A stretch of 7,755 nucleotides of DNA from CAYRMV01 sp964425255 (lineage in GTDB: Bacteria; Bacteroidota; Bacteroidia; Flavobacteriales_D; Crocinitomicaceae), in assembly GCA_964425255.1 (NCBI GenBank), contig CAYRMV010000154.1:1-7755 (forward strand), read 5' to 3'. The notes under the pieces were generated by a model. The model did no database searches, was not told where the DNA came from, and saw only the letters and a list, made by a program, of their open reading frames with translations. A program made the position numbers and the translations under genes. This document shows positions 1 to 6,317 of the stretch, in pieces; the first letter of the stretch is position 1, and each line of letters begins with the position of its first letter.

Positions 1-866
1 AACCCATTTATGATATCCCTGGTTTTCCTTCTGTTTTGGCGGGAGAATTGATCGATAATTTGATGGAACAAGCAGCTCCGTTTAAACCTGGATTTACGCT
101 AGGAGAAGCTGCTTCTGATATCGAAAAACTGGAAGATGGTTCGTTCATCGTTACCACCGTAAAAGGAACGAAGCATCACGCACCCATTGTGATGATTGCA
201 GGAGGTTTGGGTGTTTTTGAACCGCGCAAACCACCGATTTCGAACATAGCTGATTTCGAAGACAAAGGGGTGGAGTACATCATCAAGGATCCAGAATTTT
301 ACCGTGGAAAACGTTGTGTGATTGCTGGAGGAGGTGATTCTGCCTTGGATTGGTCTATTTTCTTGGCTGAAAAGAAGATTGCTTCCGAAGTGGTGTTGGT
401 GCATCGAAGCAGTTCATTCCGTGGTCACTTGGATTCGGTTCAAAAAGTGATTGACATGGCTGAATCGGGTCAAATTACCTTAATTACCGAAGCGGAAGTT
501 ACAGGTTTGCGTGGAGGAGATCGGTTGGAAGAAGTAGTGATTGAACATGCACGTAATGGGGAAACCATTCGTTATGCCGATCATTTTATTCCTTTGTTTG
601 GTTTGAAACCAAGTTTGGGTCCGATTGCCAATTGGGGACTAGAAATCGAGAAAAATGCGATCAAAGTGAATACCTTGGATTATTCCACCAATATCCCCGG
701 AATTTATGCGATTGGAGACGTAAATACGTATGAAGGAAAGTTGAAATTGATTTTGTGTGGATTCCACGAAGGAACCATTGCATTGCAATCTGCTTTTGCG
801 CGCATTTATCCCGATAAAAAGAATATTTTGAAATACACCACCGTGAATGGGGTACAGGGGTTTTAG
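1..866 (+). CDS. Ferredoxin/flavodoxin--NADP+ reductase, type 2 (thioredoxin-reductase-like), 5' end missing
   Basis: The reading frame is open from base 3 to the TAG at 864-866, so 287 C-terminal residues are visible and roughly 50-60 N-terminal residues, including the first FAD-binding GxGxxG, lie off the left edge. A TTG at 36 lies in frame but is internal: the codons before it read PIYDIPGFPSVL, a conserved stretch of this family. The second dinucleotide-binding motif (IAGGGDSALDW, visible residues 107-117) marks the NADPH domain, followed by HRSSSFRGH in the phosphate-binding region. Near the C-terminus TNIPGIYAIGDV (GD at 238-239) is the FAD-closing motif, followed by YEGKLKLILCGFHEG. 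The pattern matches the YumC/type 2 ferredoxin-NADP reductases (flavoprotein homodimers that move electrons between NADPH and ferredoxin or flavodoxin) better than true thioredoxin reductases, because no CxxC redox pair is visible. Cytoplasmic. Thioredoxin reductase-like annotation is the alternative. Confidence 0.92.
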   Translation, partial: PIYDIPGFPSVLAGELIDNLMEQAAPFKPGFTLGEAASDIEKLEDGSFIVTTVKGTKHHAPIVMIAGGLGVFEPRKPPISNIADFEDKGVEYIIKDPEFYRGKRCVIAGGGDSALDWSIFLAEKKIASEVVLVHRSSSFRGHLDSVQKVIDMAESGQITLITEAEVTGLRGGDRLEEVVIEHARNGETIRYADHFIPLFGLKPSLGPIANWGLEIEKNAIKVNTLDYSTNIPGIYAIGDVNTYEGKLKLILCGFHEGTIALQSAFARIYPDKKNILKYTTVNGVQGF

Positions 867-893
867 GTAGAAGCTCCTGTTTTATAGAAATGT

Positions 894-931
894 AAAGAGA
901 TGTTGCGTTGAATCGTGACATCTCTTTTTTT
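894..931 (+). terminator. Rho-independent terminator of the ferredoxin-NADP reductase gene
   Basis: A perfect 10-bp stem (894-903 with 918-927, aaagagatgt/acatctcttt) can extend inward by four more pairs, two of them G-U, to leave the loop ttgaat. A run of seven T (925-931) overlaps the end of the right arm. It starts 28 bases after the stop codon and ends the reductase transcript. Confidence 0.85.
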
Positions 932-1023
932 GTTGAACTATGTCTGATAAGGAGATCAAATTGGATGATGATGACTCTTATTTTGTATTTGTATTAATGT
1001 TTGAAATTTAACGAATTAGTTTT

Positions 1024-1053
1024 TTGCTTTCTCAAAAAAATAGTTTAAGTTTG
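1024..1053 (+). promoter_or_regulatory. Bacteroidota sigma-A-type promoter (TTG-N19-TAAGTTTG)
   Basis: TAAGTTTG (1046-1053) is an exact match to the phylum's -7 consensus TAnnTTTG, and TTG at 1024-1026, within a T-run followed by C, lies 19 bases upstream, in the expected range for the -33 element. Transcription would begin near 1057-1060. The next credible gene starts at 1306, so it would drive a leader of about 245 bases or a separate small RNA. An ATG at 1062 (26 codons) would be almost leaderless. Confidence 0.55.
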
Positions 1054-1062
1054 CTTTAACTA
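1041..1062. repeat. Inverted repeat over the -7 box (possible operator)
   Basis: Arms tagtttaag (1041-1049) and ctttaacta (1054-1062) are inverted copies with one mismatch around a 4-base spacer tttg. The dyad sits directly over the -7 element and the predicted start of transcription, where a repressor site would be expected. AT-rich dyads also arise by chance, so an operator role is inference. Confidence 0.35.
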
Positions 1063-1163
1063 TGAAACGAACAATATTACTAACTAATAAAAAAGGAGAT
1101 GAAAAACAGAATACCTTCCATTTTAACACCTCCCCGATATAAATTCTGACACCTATATCACTG

Positions 1164-1171
1164 CAAAGGTA
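1164..1171 (-). promoter_or_regulatory. Minus-strand -7 box TACCTTTG (CA follows), no -33 partner
   Basis: On the minus strand the bases read TACCTTTGCA, an exact TAnnTTTG match. No TTG is found 17-23 bases upstream of it, which weakens the call. If active it would make a transcript running leftward towards, and antisense to, the plus-strand transcript from about 1058. Confidence 0.25.
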
Positions 1172-1293
1172 GGTTAGCCAAACGGAAGTATTCGCTAATA
1201 AATCGTTAAAAATTCGAAATCCTTCGTATTGCAAGGTAAGCCCTTTCCTGTTTTTGGCTTGAAGACGTAGAAAACAGAGATAGTTTAAAAAAA

Positions 1294-1301
1294 TAACTTT
1301 A
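1294..1301 (+). promoter_or_regulatory. Weak -7-like box TAACTTTA just before the T9SS operon
   Basis: TAACTTTA matches seven of eight positions of TAnnTTTG, but no well-spaced TTG lies upstream and it ends only four bases before the predicted start codon, so a transcript from it would be leaderless. The promoter at 1024-1053 is the better candidate for the downstream genes. Confidence 0.2.
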
Positions 1302-1305
1302 TCAA

Positions 1306-2226
1306 TTGATAAAATCCGTTTTACATTTTCTTTTATTGTTTGCCGTCTTTTCTTTTAAGGCACAGGAAAATCTCGTGCCAAATGGAAGCTTTGAAGACAC
1401 AGTCAATTGTCCTCAAAATGGTGAAATGTCCAACGCAAAATATTTTTCTTCACCAACGTTATCAAGCCCGGATTATTTTAACGTTTGTGCTTTACCTTCC
1501 TATAATACAAGTGTCCCAAATAATCTGGCTGGATATCAAGAACCTCGCTCTGGGGTTGGGTATGGAGGTATAGTAGCTTACGGTTTAGGTACAAACTACA
1601 AAGAATATATTCAAACTTCGCTTACAGAAACACTCAAATATGGTAGATTTTATTCAATTAAATATTACGTTTCTTTGGGGAGTTATGCATCAGTAGCATG
1701 CAATAATCTCGGATTACACTTTTCTGTAGAGAATATTAGTACAAATAATTATTTAACCCTTATTTTTAATGAAGCATTGTATTGTAATTCAATTGTTAAA
1801 GATACGTTGGGTTGGGTTGAATTATCATTTGTTTACTACGCTCTGGGAAATGAAAATTACTTAGTCATAGGTAATTTTAAGGATGATGCTGATACAGATA
1901 CTTTGACTAACGTTGGTGGTGTAGGAGATAATTACTATTATATTGATGATATTTCAGTTACAGAGTTGGAGTACCAGATTCCAAATGTTTTCACACCAAA
2001 CGAAGATGGATTCAATGACTTCTTTTATATTGATACAAGCGTTTTTATTCCAGATGAAATAACGATTTTAAATCGTTGGGGAAACGTTGTTTATTATTCA
2101 GTTGATGTTTTTAGTTGGAATGGGCGAAACAAACTAGGAAGTATATGTTCTGACGGAACATATTTTTATGTGATAAAAACAAAGACAAATACCTTTGAAG
2201 GTTTTGTTGAATTAATTAGTAATTAA
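1306..2226 (+). CDS. Secreted protein with T9SS type B sorting domain (gliding motility-associated C-terminal domain)
   Basis: A 306-residue exported protein of unknown specific function. Residues 1-19 form a signal peptide (basic start, hydrophobic LLLFAVF core, cleavage likely at KA|QEN). The mature N-terminus begins NLVPNGSFED and continues to YYYIDDISVTE near residue 220; this layout, with the PNGSFE opening and IDDISV closing strand, is typical of jelly-roll, carbohydrate-binding-like domains in Bacteroidota surface proteins. Residues about 226-306 form the type B C-terminal domain: PNVFTPNEDGFNDFF, then ILNRWGNVVY, WNGR, GTYFYVIK and a closing GFVEL. Type B signals direct passage through the outer membrane by T9SS and are generally not handled like the type A domain. 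The start is odd: no ATG is available; TTG at 1306 is the only usual start in frame after the stop at 1294, and the next codon, ATA-AAA, sits where ATG-AAA would be expected. The gene looks more AT-rich than its neighbours. It lies 11 bases before the tail-fibre gene and probably shares its transcript. Confidence 0.85.
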   Translation: MIKSVLHFLLLFAVFSFKAQENLVPNGSFEDTVNCPQNGEMSNAKYFSSPTLSSPDYFNVCALPSYNTSVPNNLAGYQEPRSGVGYGGIVAYGLGTNYKEYIQTSLTETLKYGRFYSIKYYVSLGSYASVACNNLGLHFSVENISTNNYLTLIFNEALYCNSIVKDTLGWVELSFVYYALGNENYLVIGNFKDDADTDTLTNVGGVGDNYYYIDDISVTELEYQIPNVFTPNEDGFNDFFYIDTSVFIPDEITILNRWGNVVYYSVDVFSWNGRNKLGSICSDGTYFYVIKTKTNTFEGFVELISN

Positions 2227-2237
2227 AATCAGATTTT

Positions 2238-4376
2238 ATGTTAAATATAAGACTTAATTTAGTTCTCATGGGTATTTTATCTATACTTTCGAACCAATTA
2301 TTTTCTCAGTCTACTAATGGTACAGGTGCAAATTCTTATTTGTCAGGTCGCCACCTTGGATTTGATATCAGTAACGGAACCAATCCTTTGGAAATAAAGG
2401 TTAATGGAATTACCCGGATGCATTTTAACGGTACAGGAACGGGGTACGGAGTAAACACCTGGGGTTTTATAGGGGTTGGAACATCTTCTCCTGCATCCCC
2501 TTTACATGTAGTAGGTTCTCAGCAGCAAAATGCACAAGGCTGGATGAGGGGAATTACACTCAGTAACTCTGCTTCGCTTATTTGGGATGGAATAGGCGGA
2601 AGCAGCTTTTTTATGACGCATCCTTCCGGTACACCAAACGGAAATTGGTTTGCGGGTTCACAGACAAGTCTGAATTCGAGTGCTCCGGTCGATTATGCAT
2701 TTACGGTTTTTGTAAACAATACATTGGGTACAAATCCTTTGCGATCAACGATGTTTTATAAAAATCTTTTGGTGTATGAGGATGCATTTGAACGAAGATT
2801 TGGCGTAAATACAATAACTCCAACTCGAGCAGCAGAAATAAAATCCAACTTAAATCAAGCCCCACAATTGAGGTTAACAACAACGAATAACAATTGGTCG
2901 GATTTGGAAACCAATGCAAATGGAAATTTATTATTGAGACCGATGTCACAGCGCGTGGGGATTAATCTGACAACAAATCCTACTGCCAACTTAGACGTAA
3001 ATGGAGATGTTCGAATTCGAAACGTACAGGCAGCCACACCCAATTCGATCTTGATTGGGGTAAATGCCAATGGATCGAGTGATGTAAACGTAAGAAGATT
3101 GGATTTCAATGGAAATGCCAGTACGGTGTTGAGTGGAAATGGTACATGGGTTACCATGAATACGAATTCGGGTCCGGGGAATTATTGTGGAGCGGGAGTA
3201 CCTCCTTTTTATTTGCCGAATGCCCTTACAGCAGACTACCAAATGGAGTTAGCTGGAAAGAATTATTATTTTACTTCTTCCACCGTGATGCCTATTACAC
3301 CAACATTTACCCAACGTGTTGGTGTTGGACATAACTGTAATACACCCCTACAGGGAAAAATAGATGTGATTGAAAGAGGGCGATTTAATTATCTTGAAAC
3401 GATGCCAAATCAGTGGATAACGATGTCGATTGCAGGAAAGTTTCATCAAGCAAGTTCGGAAACAAATATTGGGGTAGGACTTTGGACAGAATCCCATTCT
3501 ACAACTTCAAATTATGGTATTTTTGCTACTGTTCCATCAGGACCGAATAACTGGGGAGCTTGGGTGAATGGAACAACTCATTGTACAGCAGGTATTTGGA
3601 CTACTTCCGATCAGAATTTAAAGGAGAATATCCATGATTTTCAAGATGCAAATGCTATTTTAAGTCAATTACATTCAGTTCGTTATACTTACAGAACGGA
3701 AGAATTTCCACAAATAAATTTTTCAGAGGGACCACAAATAGGTTTGTTAGCACAAGAATTGGAGGAGGTATTGCCAGAAGCGGTCAGAGAAACAACAATG
3801 CCAGCAATGTATGACACATTAGGTAATATGACAAGTGAACCAGTTACTTTTAAAGCTGTTTCATACGAAAAATTGATTCCAATTCTAGTAACAGGCCACC
3901 AAGAACAACAAAGTGCCTTGGAGCAATTGCAAACCGAAAATGCGGATTTGAAGGCGCAATTGAATGAGTTGAATGCTAAATTCAATCAATTGGAAGCTTG
4001 TTTGATGAATCGATTTCCTGATTTGTGTTCTATAAGTCAAGGAATGATCCAACAAAATTCAACGGAAACACAACAACAATTGATCCAAAGCATCGAGGTG
4101 AATTTATCTTCCAAAAATGCGATTATCCTCAATCAAAATGTTCCCAATCCGTTTGCGGAATCAACGGTGATTACCTATTCGGTTCCTACATCGATTGCAA
4201 AAGCACAAATTCATTTCTACGATGGACAAGGCAAATTGATTCAGTCAGTTGATATCACGGGAGGAGGAAACGGTCAATTGAATGTCTTCGGCAGCGATTT
4301 ATCAAGTGGAACCTATTCGTATTCCTTGGTAGCGGATGGCAAAATCATCGATACCAAAAAAATGGTGAAACAGTAA
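2238..4376 (+). CDS. Tail-fibre-like surface protein: S74 intramolecular chaperone domain plus T9SS type A sorting domain
   Basis: A 712-residue exported protein. Residues 1-23 are a signal peptide (hydrophobic LVLMGILSIL, cleavage likely LFS|QST). The long N-terminal part is Gly/Asn/Thr-rich, with phage-fibre-like units: IGVGTSSPASPLHV (78-91), FGVNTITPTRAAEI (from 188) and RVGINLTTNPTANLDVNGDV (239-258). Residues about 456-550 form the S74/endosialidase chaperone domain, TSDQNLKENI ... GLLAQELEEVLPEAV ... VSYEKLIPILV. Ser457 and Lys462 have the Ser-x4-Lys spacing of the catalytic pair known from self-cleaving members such as MYRF and phage tail spikes, so cleavage just before Ser457 is plausible. 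Residues 553-592 form a leucine-rich coiled coil fitting a trimer, followed by a Gln-rich linker and a type A T9SS domain (about 629-712, opening ILNQNVPNPF, with GTYSYSL and a final KKMVKQ). Likely role: a trimeric surface fibre or adhesin; the ligand is unknown. It probably forms an operon with the type B protein gene upstream and ends at the terminator from 4393. Confidence 0.9.
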   Translation: MLNIRLNLVLMGILSILSNQLFSQSTNGTGANSYLSGRHLGFDISNGTNPLEIKVNGITRMHFNGTGTGYGVNTWGFIGVGTSSPASPLHVVGSQQQNAQGWMRGITLSNSASLIWDGIGGSSFFMTHPSGTPNGNWFAGSQTSLNSSAPVDYAFTVFVNNTLGTNPLRSTMFYKNLLVYEDAFERRFGVNTITPTRAAEIKSNLNQAPQLRLTTTNNNWSDLETNANGNLLLRPMSQRVGINLTTNPTANLDVNGDVRIRNVQAATPNSILIGVNANGSSDVNVRRLDFNGNASTVLSGNGTWVTMNTNSGPGNYCGAGVPPFYLPNALTADYQMELAGKNYYFTSSTVMPITPTFTQRVGVGHNCNTPLQGKIDVIERGRFNYLETMPNQWITMSIAGKFHQASSETNIGVGLWTESHSTTSNYGIFATVPSGPNNWGAWVNGTTHCTAGIWTTSDQNLKENIHDFQDANAILSQLHSVRYTYRTEEFPQINFSEGPQIGLLAQELEEVLPEAVRETTMPAMYDTLGNMTSEPVTFKAVSYEKLIPILVTGHQEQQSALEQLQTENADLKAQLNELNAKFNQLEACLMNRFPDLCSISQGMIQQNSTETQQQLIQSIEVNLSSKNAIILNQNVPNPFAESTVITYSVPTSIAKAQIHFYDGQGKLIQSVDITGGGNGQLNVFGSDLSSGTYSYSLVADGKIIDTKKMVKQ

Positions 4377-4392
4377 TTTTTTTCGATTTACT

Positions 4393-4442
4393 AAAGGGAG
4401 TTTGTCCATTCTCAATCGCTTGGGGATGGACTTCTCTTTTTT
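4393..4442 (+). terminator. Rho-independent terminator of the T9SS cargo pair
   Basis: A 12-bp stem (4404-4415 with 4420-4431, including two G-U pairs) closes the loop tcgc. A lower stem (gag 4398-4400 with ctc 4434-4436, extended by A/G-T pairs) lies outside a small internal loop, and a run of six T covers 4437-4442. It begins 17 bases after the stop codon. Confidence 0.8.
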
Positions 4443-4471
4443 GTTTTCCCCCTTTTTGTGTTTATAACTCC

Positions 4472-4501
4472 TTGTTGGATGAGGTGAAAGAAGAAGCTTT
4501 G
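4472..4501 (+). promoter_or_regulatory. Candidate promoter of the OmpA-family lipoprotein gene
   Basis: TTG (4472-4474) is followed after 19 bases by AAGCTTTG (4494-4501), which fits TAnnTTTG at seven of eight positions. It would give a leader of about 33-35 bases before the ATG at 4540. A second 7/8 box, GATATTTG (4507-4514), has no -33 partner at proper spacing. Confidence 0.4.
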
Positions 4502-4539
4502 TTTCCGATATTTGTGAGAAACCCGGATAGAAAAGTAAA

Positions 4540-5508
4540 ATGAAGTATACTCAGATTGTTTCGACTGTGATTTTAAGTGTGTCACTTTTTGCCTGTGTTC
4601 CAGCAAAAAAGTACAATGAATTGGTTGAACGAGAAAAGAAATGTTCGGAGGAGTTGGAACAGTTCAAAAGTTCATCCTTGAAAAATGAGGCGTTGTCAAA
4701 GGAATTGAATGCGCGTTTGCAAGTTTTACATACAGATGTCAACCAATTGAAAGCGGATACGACCCGATTGGGGAATTCCTATCGTTCTTTGCAAACGGAA
4801 TACGATAAAATGGTGATGCAAAACATGACCTATGAGCGTAAATTGGAAGATGAACGTAAACAAGGGGCGAAGGAAACAAGTGCACTTCAAGCGGATTTGG
4901 ATGCTAAAAATTTAGAGCTTCAACGCAAAGGAGATGTGTTGAATCAATTGGAGATGGAACTGAATGCCAAGCAATTGTTGTTAGCGGATCGGGAGAAGCG
5001 CGTGAATGAACTAGAAGAAGCCATTCAACGTCGGGATGATGCAATGAAAGCCTTGCAAACGAAAGTGGCGAATGCCTTGCGTGGTTTTGAAAACAAAGGT
5101 TTAACCGTGGTGGAGCGCGATGGAAAAGTATACGTCAGTTTGGAAGCCAAGTTGTTGTTTAAATCGGGGAGTACGGTCGTAGAACAAGAAGGAAAAAATG
5201 CGATTATCCAATTAGCAAAAGCATTGGAAAACGAAAAAGACTTGGAAGTCATTGTAGAAGGCCACACCGATACGGATAAATTGGTTTCAGGAAGTCATCC
5301 AAGAAGCAATTGGGAATTGTCGGTGTTGCGTGCAACCGCAGTGGTGGAAATTATGACGTCCAATTCAAAAGTAAATCCCGCTATTTTGTCTGCTTCTGGA
5401 AGATCGGAATTTCACCCAGTAGATGCGAACGACAAGGCAAAAAACAGACGCATTGAAGTGATTATTTCACCGAATTTGCAGGCTTTGTTTGAGATAATCA
5501 ACAAGTAA
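4540..5508 (+). CDS. OmpA-family lipoprotein with N-terminal coiled coil (peptidoglycan-associated)
   Basis: A 322-residue envelope protein. Residues 1-19 are a lipoprotein signal with lipobox LFAC (Cys19 would be lipidated). Residues about 25-175 are a charged, leucine-spaced coiled coil (many E/K/Q, ELEEAIQRR, LQTEYDK). Residues about 195-318 are the OmpA-like domain: LLFKSGS, VEGHTDTDK, SNWELSVLRATAVV, SASGRSEFHPV and KNRRIEVI. Asp244 of the HTD motif and Arg264 of LSVLRA correspond to the pair that binds the diaminopimelate of peptidoglycan in E. coli OmpA, so binding to the cell wall is likely. The SNWELS form, with an insertion after HTD, resembles MotB-type OmpA domains and is common in Bacteroidota. 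Expected role: tethering the outer membrane to peptidoglycan across the periplasm, with the coiled coil as spacer or oligomerisation rod. It has its own terminators on both sides, so is probably transcribed alone. Confidence 0.92.
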   Translation: MKYTQIVSTVILSVSLFACVPAKKYNELVEREKKCSEELEQFKSSSLKNEALSKELNARLQVLHTDVNQLKADTTRLGNSYRSLQTEYDKMVMQNMTYERKLEDERKQGAKETSALQADLDAKNLELQRKGDVLNQLEMELNAKQLLLADREKRVNELEEAIQRRDDAMKALQTKVANALRGFENKGLTVVERDGKVYVSLEAKLLFKSGSTVVEQEGKNAIIQLAKALENEKDLEVIVEGHTDTDKLVSGSHPRSNWELSVLRATAVVEIMTSNSKVNPAILSASGRSEFHPVDANDKAKNRRIEVIISPNLQALFEIINK

Positions 5509-5532
5509 AATCAACAAACAACAAGCATAAAC

Positions 5533-5567
5533 AAAAACGGGAGTTCAAATTTGAACTCCCGTTTTTT
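5533..5567. terminator. Bidirectional terminator between convergent genes
   Basis: A perfect 34-base palindrome (arms 5533-5549 and 5550-5566) has the GC-rich core cgggag/ctcccg flanked by A5 on the left and T6 on the right (5562-5567). It therefore reads as a stem with a U-run on either strand, ending the OmpA-lipoprotein transcript from the left and the NifU-family transcript from the right. The real hairpin would open a few central A-T pairs as loop. Confidence 0.88.
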
Positions 5568-5585
5568 GCATTTTTCAAATAAATT

Positions 5586-6182
5586 CTAAGCATTTTCCGC
5601 CACAACAGATTGTACTTCTGGTAAGTGCTGTTTCAATAAATTTTCGATTCCGCCTTTGAGCGTTGCTGTTGAAGACGGACAACCGGAACAAGAGCCTTTC
5701 AACTGAACCGTTACGATTCCGTCTTCGAAACCAAGAAAATCAATTGCGCCACCGTCTGATTCAACTGCAGGACGAACATATTCATCCAACAAACCACGAA
5801 TAACATCGTCCAATTCGCTTGGTAAGTATTCTTTGCGTGGTTCATCCGTTTTGGAAACGGCTGGTTTTGGTTCTGGCATACGAATCAAAACATCTTTGGC
5901 GTCTCCAATCCAGTTTTTAATGAATTCACGGAGTTCCATGGCGATGTAGTCCCAAGCAAGGTCTTCTGTTTTAGTAATGGTAACAAAATTGCTGGCCAAA
6001 AAGACATTTTTCACAAAGGGGAATTGAAATAATTCTTCTGCTAATGGAGAAAAACCTTTTGCTTCTGCTGCGTTTGAAAATTCAGCAGATTCTCCCGTTA
6101 ATAAGAGGTATTTATTAGCAACAAATTTCATTGTTGACGGATTGGGAGTCATTTCGACATAAACGTTTACGGGTACTTGCAT
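5586..6182 (-). CDS. NifU/NFU1-like Fe-S cluster carrier protein
   Basis: A 198-residue cytoplasmic protein with the two-domain NFU1 layout. The N-terminal Scaffold_Nfu_N domain (about 5-100) opens EMTPNPSTMKFVANKYLL and includes PFVKNVFLASNFVTITK. A charged, Pro-containing linker follows, then the NifU C-terminal domain (about 125-195) with RPAVESDGGAIDFLGF and the cluster-binding GSCSGCPSS, whose Cys165 and Cys168 form the CxxC. Dimers of such proteins hold one [4Fe-4S] cluster between their CxxC motifs and hand it to apo-enzymes. The N-terminal domain is the mitochondrial NFU1 type, not the degenerate A-type domain of E. coli NfuA. Start choice: the frame stays open to an ATG at 6227, but the -7 box at 6199-6206 lies inside that extension and the family begins near MQVPVNVYVEMTPNP, so the ATG at 6182 is preferred. 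Confidence 0.93.
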   Translation of the reverse strand: MQVPVNVYVEMTPNPSTMKFVANKYLLLTGESAEFSNAAEAKGFSPLAEELFQFPFVKNVFLASNFVTITKTEDLAWDYIAMELREFIKNWIGDAKDVLIRMPEPKPAVSKTDEPRKEYLPSELDDVIRGLLDEYVRPAVESDGGAIDFLGFEDGIVTVQLKGSCSGCPSSTATLKGGIENLLKQHLPEVQSVVAENA

Positions 6183-6198
6183 TGTATTGTGTTTTTTA

Positions 6199-6206
6199 CA
6201 AAAATA
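6199..6206 (-). promoter_or_regulatory. -7 box (TATTTTTG) of the NifU-family gene
   Basis: The minus strand reads TATTTTTG, an exact TAnnTTTG match, 16 bases before the ATG at 6182, predicting a very short leader of about 10-13 bases. No clear TTG is found at -33. It excludes the longer start at 6227 if it is the main promoter. Confidence 0.5.
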
Positions 6207-6256
6207 CGGATTAATGAAATGAGACACGATATTATTTTTTTATAAAATCCATACAG

Positions 6257-6290
6257 TTGCAGTTTATTTATCGGATTTTTACTTAATTTG
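6257..6290 (+). promoter_or_regulatory. Promoter of the small lipoprotein gene
   Basis: TTGC (6257-6260) and TTAATTTG (6283-6290, seven of eight matches to TAnnTTTG) are separated by 22 bases, at the long end of the accepted range. Transcription would begin around 6296, giving a leader of about 20 AT-rich bases. It is divergent from the NifU-family promoter. Confidence 0.5.
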
Positions 6291-6317
6291 GCATCGTTAA
6301 ATCATTAATTTATTACT

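Larger units (their letters stand above)
867..1305. other. 439-base intergenic region without a convincing gene
   Basis: Between the reductase stop and the next gene the sequence is AT-rich and full of stops in all frames. It holds the terminator at 894-931, a plus-strand promoter with an overlapping inverted repeat at 1024-1062, and a minus-strand -7 box at 1164-1171. Small ORFs with ATG starts exist (940-1011, 23 codons; 1062-1142, 26 codons; 1099-1149, 16 codons; minus-strand 13-codon MEGILFFISFFIS starting near 1122) but none resembles a known protein. A 6-bp AT-rich hairpin (1136-1141/1154-1159) is weak. The stretch could be a long 5' leader of the gene at 1306, encode a small RNA, or be the remains of a lost gene. 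Confidence 0.6.

Noticed and set aside
940..1011. 23-codon plus-strand ORF (MSDKEIKLDDDDSYFVFVLMFEI)
   Set aside because: It begins nine bases after the reductase terminator with no promoter of its own; too short and without family resemblance to call a gene.
1016..1234. 72-codon minus-strand ORF in the gap before the T9SS pair
   Set aside because: It starts with TTG, has no recognisable family features, and lies across the plus-strand promoter; its composition looks like chance in AT-rich DNA.
2225..2237. Inverted repeat aaaatc-a-gatttt between the two T9SS genes
   Set aside because: A one-base spacer cannot form a proper hairpin loop, the arms are nearly all A/T and no T-run follows, so it is not a credible terminator.
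2701..3242. Several 60-100 codon ORFs inside the larger genes, mostly on the opposite strand
   Set aside because: They overlap well-supported genes in other frames and show no family features of their own.
2238..4376. Prophage remnant, suggested by tail-fibre and S74 motifs
   Set aside because: The protein has a signal peptide and a T9SS domain, and no other phage gene, integrase or attachment site is visible.
6183..6227. 15-residue N-terminal extension of the NifU-family protein from an upstream ATG
   Set aside because: The extension contains the TATTTTTG promoter box and is not part of the conserved family start.
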